Position numbers and translations under genes: made by a program. A stretch of DNA of 64,000 bases from Triadica sebifera (lineage: Eukaryota > Streptophyta > Magnoliopsida > Malpighiales > Euphorbiaceae): assembly GCA_023653625.1 (NCBI GenBank), contig CM042902.1:3404501-3468500 (forward strand). The letters run 5' to 3'. The notes under the pieces were generated by a model. It was not told the origin of the DNA. It worked only from the letters and a program-made list of their open reading frames with translations, and searched no databases. Shown in pieces: positions 24,901-37,414 of the stretch (the first letter of the stretch is position 1; each line of letters opens with the position of its first letter).

Positions 24901-26232
24901 TGCTCCTACATGATATGAAATAAACTTTCTTCCCCTTGTCTTCTGTTAAGTTAGTTGGACACTTCAAAAATGAAGTACTCGTGTCCGATTATCTCTGGGT
25001 GCTTCTTCATCTTTGAAGTGTCCAAGTAACATAGGTCTTCCGACTCTGGATTCTGGATTTCAGTTCTTATGATCATTTGCTCATTAACTTAATTTAATTT
25101 TTTGTAAGTTCTTCCCCAAGAGAGCCTTGCAAAATAATGAATATCAAATGCCTTTAAATTTGTATTTCTACCTCTCCAAGTCAAATGCAGTAATATGATG
25201 CCTTTTTTTTGGCTGTCTAACCTCAGCTTTCTTCCTATTGTATTGGACATCTCATAGTAATTCAGTTGTTGCTGAATATTATCTTTCCAGTTGTGTGTTC
25301 TAGTCCTTGGTTACAGAAGAACCATGTCTTGGTCTAAATTGGATGCATGGAAGTCATCTATGCTATTAGTGAACTGAGTTCTGTAATTTTTTGACACGTT
25401 TTTGTTTTGAAATTGATCCAAATACAATTAAGCTTGTTATAGTTATGAAAACTCCTGTAGTTCATTTCAAATTGACTAGAAAAGGCTTCTTTCAGATGGC
25501 TTGCCATTGGAACTGTCCAATTTACTGATTAGTCTAATTTCAACCTGATTTTGGTTATGAAATTTAAATAAAATGATGTGCCTCCACCATGGATAATACT
25601 ACTTCTTGTGGAGGATATGCACCAAGTAGGTGGTTGCCCCTTCTGGAGTTGTGCGTCTTCTGACCACTGTTTGAGATGCCAAATTGTCAATTACGTTGCA
25701 AACTATCTTTGATAATTATGCACTGGAGATTACATTTTTCGTTGGTGCACAGGAAATGTTGTTGTTGCTTCTTCCTCTTCTCAACTCATCATCTGTTAAA
25801 AACTTGCTTAGCCCATTTTCAAAGGAAAAAACCTCAAGTTCCAAAGAAGACGATGGTATCTGCCCAATTTGCCTTGCAACTCCAACTATTCCATTTCTTG
25901 CTCTCCCCTGTCATCACAGGTATGTAAGTTTAAGTTAATTGTCGATCAAACTATTTGCTTTCTGTTTGGCTTAATGTTTGTTCTATTCTAATAAACTTTT
26001 TTTCAAGGTTATCCTATTGTCTAACACATCCAATATCCTACTGCAATATACATATTATTTATTTTCCTTGTCAATTTGATCCTGACCTTTTCCTATTGGC
26101 AGGTACTGCTATTACTGCCTTAGAACACGATGCACTGCATCACCATCATTTCGGTGTCCAAGATGCAGTGAACCAGTGGTAGCCATGCAGCGGCATGGTG
26201 GTTTAGCCAATCATAAAAATCCTAGTCAATGA
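21901..26232 (+). CDS. PEX2: Peroxin-2, peroxisomal membrane RING E3 ligase
   Basis: Eight exons: 21901-22014, 22464-22577, 22704-22857, 23395-23531, 23622-23722, 24418-24535, 25753-25919, 26103-26232; all phases join, giving 344 aa, close to the size known for plant PEX2. The N-terminal two thirds are the Pex2/Pex12 membrane region (RARLVYGSPN, YMNRQLVWNEFSE). The C-terminus is a RING finger of the form CPICLATP...ALPCHHRYCYYC...RCPRC, with the Cys/His zinc ligands present; the RING is split between exons 7 and 8. Known role: PEX2, PEX10 and PEX12 form the peroxisomal retrotranslocation channel and ubiquitinate the PTS1 receptor PEX5 for recycling. The start is the first ATG of the open exon. 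Introns are GT-AG; the longest (24536-25752) shows no other gene. Confidence 0.96.
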
Positions 26233-28046
26233 ATCATAGAATGCAGTAGAAGGAAGATCATCATAGAGTAATGTATAAAGGAAAAGTGCCTGAATTAGGC
26301 ATACAATTTAATCAAGGAATTAAGATGTATCTGTAGAAGTGGTTATTCCCATAATTGAGTTGGGAATCATTCTTTGTCATCATTCTGCAATTAAGAAATT
26401 CTTTTCCTGGATTTATAAATTCATTGAAAGCTCGACCGTTCATTTCTTCTTGATTGTTAGTCGCCTAGTCGGTCATACATCAGTTCATGTATACACAAAT
26501 GAAGGTTAATGTGATAGTTATGAAGTGATAGCAATTAAAGGACTTTTGAATTTTGTGTGAATGGCTTCATAAGAAATGCATAATGTTATTGATATGGTTC
26601 ATTTCTCCACCTCGGAGCCTTCTTTTTGAGTGGAAGCGTGTGCCTTAGTGTGACGTTATTTATTTCTTTATAGTAACCAAACTCGAGATTGGACGGAAAG
26701 CTAAGAAAACATTTATGCTTTGGCTTGAAATAGCCCTTGCTTTCTTCTATCTATTATTGCCCTTTGGTATTTCTTCTTCCTCTAGTTTAGACTGTTCAGT
26801 AGTGGCTTCTATAATCATAGCAATATGAATCTCACTTTCAGATTTATTGAATCTCTCTTTTTTTATGCAGATAAATTTTACTTTTATGAATAAAATCGTT
26901 TTTAGTTTGATTTACATCCAAATATAATTTTTCTTAAATTTTTAAAAAGATTTAGCTTTTACGTGCCAAAATAATAAAATCTTGCTGTAAAATTCAATCC
27001 AAGTATGGAAATTGGATATAAATTGAAGCAAAAATTTGAGTATTTTTAAAATACAAAATTCACATTATTCAAATACTTAATAAGTTCGGCTAAACCCATC
27101 TGTTGGTGATGGTTACTGCAGCCAACACCATATGGATTTTCATCAATCTCTTAAACCGAACCATAAGTACAATTGAAAACAAGACGTATCATTAGGTTGT
27201 GCATTATTATTACAAGCAGCATATTAATTACCAAGTCAAACACTTCATTGTCGAGAATTTGTCCCCTAATCTCATTACCTCAAACATTTCAAAATTCAAA
27301 AATCACTTTTGTGGTCTATATCGGCTGCCAATACCATACAGCAAAAGTCGGACGTAAATACGAATTTTTAATCTTTTACCATGTGTTATTCTCCAAATAA
27401 ACAATTCCATATAATCAAAATATTTAAAGGTGTATAATTTTATTCGATTTTATCCATGGGGTCTAATTGTAAATTGTTCATTGGCTCACCAGTCACCAAT
27501 AATCAATTAAAGGAAAGGGCACATATCCTCACAATATTTCAAGTATTTAATTTATTAATATAATATTTCAAAAATATTCTGGTATAAATATTCCCTATAT
27601 AAATGATTGAATTAATTCTTCACAAGTCTTGTTCGGTTGTATATGTATATATAGATATTTATGAGGAATATGGAAGATAAATAATAATTACTCCTGCAAT
27701 TAATGCTGTACATAATTTCACATTAATAGTACATTTGCCTCCTTGATGTATGTTGGGATTCCACAAAACAATCATTTTCATTCAATTACATAAATTTCTG
27801 TGGGACCTTACAAACATTGGGCGCATTATTAGTCAAAGGATATATATATATATAAAGATATCAATCCCATGATTTTCACTGTTGGATATATATATTATCC
27901 CTTCTTCAACAGTTCAACTTACTCTCTTCACTACTCTTTAAGAATTTGCTTCATCCTATAAAACAACAAACCAAAATCATCCAAAATCACATGCAAACAT
28001 TCTGTGATATTTTTTTTACACATATATATAAGAATTAAGAAAGCAT
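26233..28046. other. PEX2-bHLH intergenic region
   Basis: The PEX2 3' UTR, then AT-rich DNA with no coding support. From about 27840 to 28046 it looks promoter-like for the bHLH gene: a TATA tract near 27840-27857 is followed by a pyrimidine-rich leader with CTTACTCTCTTCACTACTC. Confidence 0.45.
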
Positions 28047-29649
28047 ATGATCACATTCAGTTTGTTCTTATATATCATGGTGAGTACTATCTCTGAAAAA
28101 TACCATACAAAACATTCTATTGTAAATCAAAATAAAAAAAATAGAAAATTGTAATTAAAAAAAGAGTATTATTGGCTCTACAAAGTTCAATCATTATCTT
28201 GTCTCTCCTGTTGAAGTCTAATTTAAATGAAAAACCATCAAATTGGCTTATCTGACCTTTTTGGTTGGAAGCTAGCATGTGCACTTGATACAAAATTAGA
28301 ACGGTGACAAAATTTGACTCGACATAAGTATAATCTATTAAAAGTAACATAATTAATAAATAAATTGGATTTAAATTGAGTTTTTTGACTTGAAAATAAA
28401 CTCATTTAACATTAAAGATGATATTTTTAATGATTTTGATCAATAATTTTAATATAAAATAAACTAGATGTATTTTTTTATTTTTTAATAACAAATAATT
28501 TTTTTTATAATAATTCAATAATATATTATCTGATTTAAAGGTATAAAAATGATAAATAATTTAAAATAATTTTATTTTATATAATATAGTGATGAATATA
28601 TTAAATGTGTTATCCCGTGTATTACGACACAATATTGAGTAAGGATTGAGAAAAATCAATATGAATATTAATTGGATTGACATGATATACACAAATTGTC
28701 ATTTCTAGTTACAACATCCAACCTATATATATATATATATATATATAGACTGAAAATTTCTTTTGATTTCCATACCTTTAATTTCGAATGACTTACATAT
28801 GTTTAAAAAGTTTTCTATGGGAATTGTGAGAAAATTTACTGATAAACATCATAACAACTTAGTTAGCTACTTAATTTAGATTTTGTAAAAAATTTTGCTT
28901 GCTCAGTAGAATTTTTGATAATAAATATGTTTTTACCGGTTTATTTTTGTCATTAATTTCAAATCACTATTTATATATAATTAACCTATTACTCTTTTGA
29001 CTTTAACATATGAATTTGAGGCTAGCTGATGTTAAACTTACTACAATATAATTAAATTGTTTCCAAGGAAAAGAAAAAGCATGATAATGTGAAATAGACA
29101 AAAAATGAATACTATTATACCCTAATCCAACCCTAACTCAAAAAACAATCCCAATGGAGCACCCCCAAATCAAGGAAACAAGTTACATGAGCTACTATAA
29201 AACCATTAGTTTATACTGCCCACCAGCTTTTCTTGCCCTACTTTATAATAAAACAAAAGGCAAAGAATAAAAAAGGTTACTAAATAAATGAAAGAAAAAA
29301 AAAAGAGAAGCAATGCACAGGCTCCTTAATTAATCAACCCCACATCTCTCTAGCTATAGATTTTTTTTAGAAGAAATAATGGACTCAAAGTTTCTTCAAC
29401 CTCATCTGGGAAAGCAAACACAACTTTGAAAGCTTTAGCAAAGGCCTTGTAAGGGTGCCAAAACAAGGAAAGGTGACAAAGTAATAAAGAAAGAAAGCGA
29501 ATGAGAGCGAAAGAAGAAAGAAACTAAAAAAAAAAAAAAAAGGGAAGGGAAAGAGAAATTGTATACTTAGTTTTTCTATATGCTTGTTTTTTTTTCAAGG
29601 CAGGAATTGAAGTGTGTGTTTTTTTCAGAATAGAGAGCAAATTAAGCTA
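28047..29649 (+). other. Probable 5' region of the bHLH gene, perhaps with a tiny first exon and intron
   Basis: At 28077 an ATG is followed at once by a strong donor (ATG|GTGAGT), and at 29621-29628 a pyrimidine-rich AG acceptor leads into 29629 in the frame of the bHLH protein. Splicing these would give Met followed by NREQIKLMMAG. A further in-frame ATG lies at 28047. The span also has a (TA)n tract at 28724-28747 and a purine-rich stretch at 29465-29560. Confidence 0.4.
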
Positions 29650-32644
29650 ATGATGGCGGGAAACCCTAGCTGGTGGAGCATGCATCCACCATCACAGTTT
29701 CAGCCTTCTGCTTTCTTATCTTCTTCATCTCCATCTCTTTTCCCTTCTCAATATGTTATTGGATCTTCTTCTTCTTCTTCTCCTTTTTCTTCACTTCCTT
29801 TCAATTCTTTGCTTGATAACCAAGAGCTTCCTCATCACTCATGGAGCCAACTACTTTTGTAATTAACTCTCTTAGTTCACTTCCTATATTACTTGTATCA
29901 TGATACTGCTGATCTACAAACTATTTTTCACTTATCTCTCTGAATTGTCCACTATATATGATATGGTGCTCTCTTTATTGACTGTATATTATATGTTATT
30001 TGATATGGGTTTTCAGCTAAAGTTTTCAATTGACTAAAAAAATTTGATGCGGTTGATTTTTTTTTTTCTTTTTTCTTAGCAGGGGTGACTTGTCAGGAGA
30101 AGAGGAAGATAGATATGGTCTGAGTCATTTTCAGCACAAAAAGTTGGAAAATTGGGAAGACCAAATCTTGAATCAACCACCATATTCAAGGGTTTCTTCT
30201 TTAGTTGATGTAAAGCAAGAAGTTCCACAAAACAGCAGCAATTTGTACGGTGGTCATGGAGATGGAGAATTTCAGTCGCCATCAGCAACAGAAAGGCCTA
30301 CTTGGTCTCACTCTCATCATCCTCACCAAGTCATGCCTGTCTCTTCCCCTAGGTCTTGTGTTACAAGTCCAAGTTGTAACATACTCGACTTCTCGTATAA
30401 TAATGACAATAACGACAAACCAGATAGGAGAAATCAACATCCAGATCAATCATGTGAGGTGGGTTAAAAGTTCAAAGATTTGATCTTTCATTAAAATTGG
30501 ATTGTATAGAGAAGTTTTTTCATCTCGGTTTCTCAAATTAATTCTCTTTTTTCGATCTTTAATTTCCCATTATTAGTGTAATAGCACAACCACGGGCGGA
30601 GTGTGTAAGAAAGCTAGGGTTCAGGCCACTTCAAGCCAACCACCACTAAAGGTATTAATTAAGAGCAATTTTTTTTTGGGTAGAATTAACAGCAAATATT
30701 TTTGTGCGCCTGTCATCTGTGTTTGTGTATAATGTCTTTCTTGATTGTCTATTTCTTTGAGCATGTGTGATTCTTCTGCTATGTTTCATCTATTTATTAA
30801 ATATATGTACAAATCTAATCAACAAATTTAACCTATAAGTGCTTTAGCTCTATATAATATTCATTTTATTGCAATGTTACTATATACTGAGCTAGGTGAG
30901 GAAGGAGAAGTTGGGTGATAGAATCACAGCCCTTCACCAGCTAGTTTCCCCTTTTGGAAAGGTAATTAATTAACCCTCTTCACTTATTCATCCACAAATT
31001 TTGAATAAAAAAAAAGGGTTTTTCTTTAATCAAGTATAAAACCCATAAAGAAAAAATATATTTTTTTTATTTGTTTGTATTTAAGAAAATAAAAAGTTCC
31101 ACAAATAAAAAAAAAAAAAATCTCTCTGTGCTCTTTATCTTTACTCTTTTGGCTCTCTTTTTAACATTAAAGAAGATCATAAAGATAAACTTAGGGTATG
31201 GTGATAATGTTCCTCTTTTGCAGACTGACACAGCTTCTGTCTTGTTAGAAGCTATTGGATACATCAGATTCCTTCAGGGTCAAATTGAGGTGATGTTAAT
31301 TTCTTCTACATTTTATACTCTGGTCTCTGCAACCCAAAAAAATTCAGAATCACTGAGAAGCATGCAGTTAAAGTTGCTCAATTATTCATTCTTTCTTTCT
31401 TTTTTCTAATCATTCTTTAGTTATGGAAGTCATCAAAACTTATGTATATATTCTCTCTCTCTTTTGCCTCCCTTTAAATTTGCAGGCCCTTAGCTCCCCT
31501 TACTTGAGTACTGCATCATCAAACATGAGGAACCAACATTCTGTGAGTACCCATTTCTCCTTTCCCAATGCAACATTAGGATCCTTATATAATTTGTTTT
31601 TCTGTTCTTTTTTTTTTCTAAAGAAAATTAAATGTTCAAGTTTTAAATTCTCCACTGCAACTCTACTCCACAAGAACCAATGGGTTTTCTGTCTTCGGAA
31701 TATACGCATGTGTGTTAGTGTGTATGGCTAGTCGTACATATTAATTAGAGGAATAATTGCTCAAACTAATGGGAAAATTTTTCTTTATTAGTTTCAAGGA
31801 GAAAGGAATAGTGTATTTCCTGAAGACCCAGGTCAGGTATGCTTTATTGGATCCATCACTTTATATTAATTTAAATGTTATTAATTCATAAAGAATGCAC
31901 ATATAGAACAAGGTTCTCAGCTTTATTCAACTTTACCTAATTAAAAGCATAATTAGGGACTACTTAAAGGTTATAGTTATTGAATTGGTTATCCAAAAAG
32001 TTTGAGAAAAAAAAATGAAAAACACTAATACTTTTGTTTTTAATTTCATTTAGTTGTTGAATGACATCTGCCTGAAAAGAAAAGGAGGTCCTAATCTGCA
32101 GGTACTCTTTTTATTTTCCTTTCTGTAAGATATTTCTTTATATTTACTAAGTTTCTCCTTCATTTGACTTAATGTATATAATTGTTCACTCATACATCAC
32201 TTGCCCTTGTACAATCATTATACCTTTATCCTCATCCTCATTATGCATTCTTGGAAGATAAAAAATATCATTTTTGGCACATAGAAATTAGTTGATTGGT
32301 ATATATTAATTTATAATATTCTGGAATAATGGTACTTAATTAATGAATTTTCTAGTTTAAAATTTTTGTCTAAATAATAGATTATGATGAAATAATTTAA
32401 TAACAAACATATCTATCATAAATCAAATCTAAATAAGTTATGTATAATTTTCAAAATTGTACCAATTAAAGTAGGATTTGTTTCTATCTTTAATTTTATT
32501 ATTGGATGATTTCAGGATAACCAAGATAAGCCAAGGGATTTGAGGAGTAGAGGGCTATGCTTAATTCCTGTATCCTGCACTCAGCATGTTGGAAGTGAAA
32601 ATGGTGCTGACTATTGGGCTCGGGCGATTGGCGGAGGGTTTTGA
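29650..32644 (+). CDS. Atypical bHLH transcription factor, bHLH68/bHLH133-like
   Basis: Nine exons: 29650-29858, 30083-30458, 30577-30651, 30896-30961, 31224-31289, 31486-31542, 31792-31836, 32054-32101, 32516-32644; 356 aa from the MMAGNPSWW start. The bHLH region is spread over exons 3-5: basic part KKARVQ then VRKEKLGDRITALHQLVSPF (from residue 221), loop GKTDTAS, helix 2 VLLEAIGYIRFLQGQIE (to residue 264). It lacks the His-Glu-Arg triad of E-box binders, so weak or altered DNA binding is expected for this subgroup. The N-terminus is rich in Ser, Pro and Phe. The C-terminus ends DYWARAIGGGF, typical of the bHLH68/110/123/133 group. Several very short exons (45-66 bp) are a family feature. 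The start may lie upstream in a tiny exon at 28077. It probably acts in the nucleus; targets are unknown. Confidence 0.9.
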
Positions 32645-33040
32645 TGCGGTGGCCGGCCAGCGTTTTTATATATGTTTCGGAGCTTCAAATGAATGATATA
32701 TATAACATCATGAGCAGTCACTCTGCTGCAATTCAAGGCTGATTGCTCATGATGCTATGCATTCTAAAGATTATCACAAGTGCCCATTAATTATCTAGCT
32801 TTATTGTATCCTCTAATTAACTTAATTAAGGTAATTAATCATGTACGTCTTTTGATGTTCCCTTTTCTATATGTTAAAGAGCTTCATATCTGAAGCTCAG
32901 ATAGTATTAATCTTAATTTGTTAATCTTGGCGCCAGATGTTTAATTATTGAGGAGTTGCATTCATTTTTCTTATATTATGATAGGAAAGAAAGCATGATA
33001 TGGAATCTCCTCCTCTTCTCTATTGTAACAAGTCTCTTTC

Positions 33041-33071
<31 letters not shown>

Positions 33072-34068
33072 GTTTAATTAATTACTTTATCTTTTCTTTG
33101 ATTTGTAATTTTTTTTGTTTTCATTTTCTATGCATGCCGTTGGAAGTTTATAAGGTTTGAATAGCAACAAATTACAAATTATGTGATTTAAAAAAAATAA
33201 AAGAAAATTACAAATATACTAACTAAGTATTTAATCACTATCAATCTAAAAGGAAGCAATGTTCTAAAATTATATTATTAGCCATAGTGGATCCTATTAA
33301 ATTTCATTAGCCCAAAGAAGAACTAATCAACCCCAAATATAAGCTTACAATTGTTTTCTTTTTTCCCATTGTCATCAATATTGCGAAATTTAAGAGATAT
33401 AGGAAAAAAAAATTGCTATGTCTTCATGGTTTCTCAGGAAAGTTATTGTTGTTGAAGAGAATTCTACATCGGGAATGTAAGGAATGAAAAAAAAATTTAT
33501 AATTTTGATACAACTAGTTCATATTGATTTAAATTATTTTGAAATAATAATGAATCTACAATTATCAAATTTAATTGTCTGAACTTATTCACTTCTAAGA
33601 TAGTATTAGGATTACAAGAGAACTAACCATTGCATGATTATGAATTTTATTAATAAAATCTCAGACTAAAAGAGTGAAAAAATCCAAATCAAATATTGAG
33701 CAAGTCTGCATCTCATGAAAAGATAAAAAATTTAGACACCATAAAATGGTAGATTAAGCAAGTGACAACTAGTTTTAACCAATTTTCACTTGAGAAGAAA
33801 TATTAAAGAAAATTATACATCGAGAATTTAAGAGATAAAATAAAAGTTTTATAATTACAGTGCAATTAGTTTTAGATTATTTTAATTCATTTTAAAATAA
33901 TAGTAAATTCACAAATATCAAACTAACTCTGCAAGTCTATCCAATTCTAATAATAGTAACTAATAAATTAAACTAATCTATAATTCTTGCTAACTTCAAG
34001 GAAGAACAGAAAATGATTGTGTATTTTTAGGTATATCAGTCCACCAACTAAATTTAATGAAATAATAT

Positions 34069-34103
<35 letters not shown>

Positions 34104-37100
34104 ATCCGTATTTTCAAGTTATAATTTTATTCACTTTTAATATTGGTTATCTCTTATTTAACGAATGAATCAGTAGGTTAATTTTAATAAAAATTTCTCT
34201 TAGTTATGTGCATCTTAAATATATTTCAATAGCTAGATTAACCAAGGATAACTTCCGTTGCATAAATTCCTATTTTAAGAATCGAATTAATACTGATTTG
34301 AATTTGGTTAGATAAAATTCGTGTTTGCATGGATACTGGCAGTAGAGCTACCATTTAATTATTGCTTACCAATAATTTTTAGATTAATTATCAGAATTAG
34401 TTTAAACCCCATTAATTAGAACGTTGAAACCAAAATAAAGAAATAAGAAATTGTTTTCTAATAAGTAATTACTGTCTGAAAAAAATGTGAATAATGTTTA
34501 TTTAACTTTCGACGTTTAATGTGAAAAACCATTAAAGAGTTTTCCGTTTTTTACCTTTTGGTTTTCTTTAATAATAATATAATATATTGTACGTGCAAAA
34601 GGTGAAAAATTATAATCATGCTTAAAAGACTATTTATGAGAGGATTTAAGCACATGATATAATCATTAGTTATATCTTTCTTTTCGGGTTGAACGTACAA
34701 TTAATGTTTGCCTTTTTCTAATTCTAGCAAAAATAGAAAAAAAATTGCTTTCTAATAATATATGAATATTGGTTTAAATGAGATTCTGCCAATCACTCAT
34801 AATTTGTTTTCACATTCCATACAAACCAAGCATGTCTTGAATTTTGCACTCCCAATTTTATGTTTAATTTAAATTCATAACCTTATAATATTCTTACACT
34901 GCTGAAACAAAACCCTATTAACTATTATAATTAAATCGATATATATAGATTATTGTAAATTTTATTTGAATAGCATAATAATAATAATAATAATAATAAA
35001 ATTTTGTGTCATATTGTATTATAGGCTCGACTTATCAAGTTAACATATTAACTTGATTCCTTATTAAGTCAATTCAGTAATTACTCATATAAATAAATTA
35101 AAATTAGCATTTAATTTATCGTCTAAACGTGATTAGGAGAAAACGAGGTGAAATTCTCACTTAACTTTTTAACCCAATACTTTTACACAAAGCTAGTTCA
35201 AACCCAAGCGATAACTATTATATTTGATGAATTGTAATTTGTAAATTTGAATTCACAAATAAATGTAAATATAACAAAAATAAGTAATAGGTAAAGATTT
35301 TAGAGGTGATAACTAATTATTAAATGAGATAAATTTACCTTAAATTGAAAGTTGTGGTCTAACTAGACCTTTAGAACATTTTTATGAATCATAAAAAAGA
35401 ATCTGTGAGCAAATCAATACTTAATCCTCATTTTTAATAATAATAATAATAATAGACATCTATTTATTTTTTTCTTTTTAGTCATTTTCCTTTGATTTTG
35501 GAATGTTATGATCATAGTGGGATAGAAATTATTGTAACAATTAAGCGACCGAAAAGGAGAAGTGAAAGAAGATGAAATGAATCCATCAATTCATATAATT
35601 CATCCACATAAAATAAGACTGAAAGAACAGAACAATTTTTCATCATGCTTTTCTTCTATATACATATATATATCCAAAGTTTTGTAAAAAGATAAAAAGA
35701 AAAATTCAAAATTTTCTGTGAAACATTCCTTTTTCTTTCTGTGTTAAAGGCAACTTTTCATTACTGCTCATCATAGCTCTACTTTTCTGTTCTTTAACCA
35801 TATCTATTATTATATCCCTCAGGAAAATAGAAGAAATACAAATTAAAAACCTCAATATATAATTATTAAAATCAAATATGTGACAGACAGCATTGCATGA
35901 ATATGCTTAAATGGACCCCATTTCTTGGGTCTTCTTAGACCCCTTTTTTATTTTTTAATTTACATTCGAGTGACATTGACGATTGACATGGAGCTTAGCT
36001 TAACATGTCAGCCTTATGTGATGCTGACGTTATATATTACGTCATACAAAAGTTTCAGTTTCTGGTTGTGGGTTTGGGATCCTTTAGTAATGGATTTAAA
36101 CTTTCACTTGTACTGGCCCAGTCAGTTTTGCATACATCTAAATCTACTCGAGGCCGAATTATTAGCTCTAATATTTCAATCAAAGCTGATCCAAAATGGA
36201 ATAATACATAAAAATTCTGACTTAGATTCAGTGTTTCAATGTTCGGATTCTCAGGTTACAGACAAATCTCTTCTTAAACGTTTTCTTTTGTTCAGAAGAT
36301 ACATTTTAATCTTAAAATCTGATCTAGGGTTTCCTTTTAGGTTTTTCTTTCCTTATTTTCATCACGGGTCTTGAGCAAATAGTATATCGTAGAGTTTAAT
36401 TTGCAAAACTCATTAGAATATACATTTCATTAATTGTCAATTGCAATTCTATTTTACTCGGATCGGATAATTTTAATTGTCAATTCAAATTAAGGGTTTA
36501 GTCTGGAGGAGGGTAAATATGAGTTAAAATACAGTAAGATAAAGTATTTATTCTTATATATTAGGGAGGAAGATAAAATAATTGATGGTTTTATAACTTA
36601 TTTTTGGTTAGATTGAAGGGGAATTTAAAAGAAAAAAATAAATCATTTTTAACAACCTAAATTAAGGTATTAAAATTGAAGGAAAATAAAAAATGCACTC
36701 ACAAGCATAGCAAAGTCCAGTGAAAAATGCATCTTTATATGAATTATATGTCTCAATTTGAATATCCTTTTCTGCTTAACTCAAAAAAAAAAATCAAGGA
36801 AAATAAAAAATGACTAATTTTGATACCTCAAATAATTTACTCTCTTTCCAAATGATTACCATTACCCTACTTCTCCATTACTTCACCCGCTCAAAACTCT
36901 ATGATTTCATCCAAACACAACTAAGATGGTTAGGAAATAATTGAAGGGACAACAAACATGGGCACATTATCAATTTATGGATTAATGTTTAGGAACTAAT
37001 TTCTTTAGAATTGGACAAAATCTTGAAAAGAAATGCAAGATGCACATGAATCTTTCAACATATTTGGTCCTCATTTCTCCACTTGCACCTTATTTGTACA

Positions 37101-37414
37101 TTGTTTCATATCAATGTAGACATTCATTAGACTAATTATCAACTTTTTTTTATGATTGTGATAGATTTTTCTTGAGTCTGTAATATTGTACAAAGTTTTG
37201 TACCCACCTCCACTCTTTTAACTTGAGATAGAGTCCCCCAAGTCTAACCAGGCAGAGGCCGCAGAGGCTGTTGACAAAAAAACAAAATAGCAATTAAGTA
37301 CCAACTATCAATTGAGAAATTCAATAAATTGATTACTTAACCTAACCTCCTTATAAATTGAGTACCAAATATGACGAGCATGAAATTGCATAGAGTGGGG
37401 TTGGAAAAATTAGG
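32645..37414. other. bHLH-isochorismatase intergenic region
   Basis: About 4.8 kb of AT-rich DNA. It contains the bHLH 3' UTR, a diverged pair of direct repeats (33450-33960), (TA)n at 34063-34103, and (AAT)n near 34976-34998 and 35434-35453. Reading frames around 35925-36374 show no family resemblance and are judged accidental. Confidence 0.5.
33450..33960. repeat. Diverged direct repeat pair, about 165 bp each
   Basis: Copies at about 33450-33616 and 33800-33960 share an opening like AATTCTACATCGGGAA / AATTATACATCGAGAA. Both continue with a region containing TTTATAATT, a long TTTTA/AAATAATA segment and a shared AATATCAAA-like tract, with many substitutions. They could be remnants of a terminal-repeat element; no coding remnant lies between them. 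Confidence 0.5.

Noticed and set aside
35925..36374. 149-codon plus-strand reading frame
   Set aside because: Composition is that of translated AT-rich DNA (Phe, Leu, Ile, Tyr runs), no recognisable domain and no splice context.
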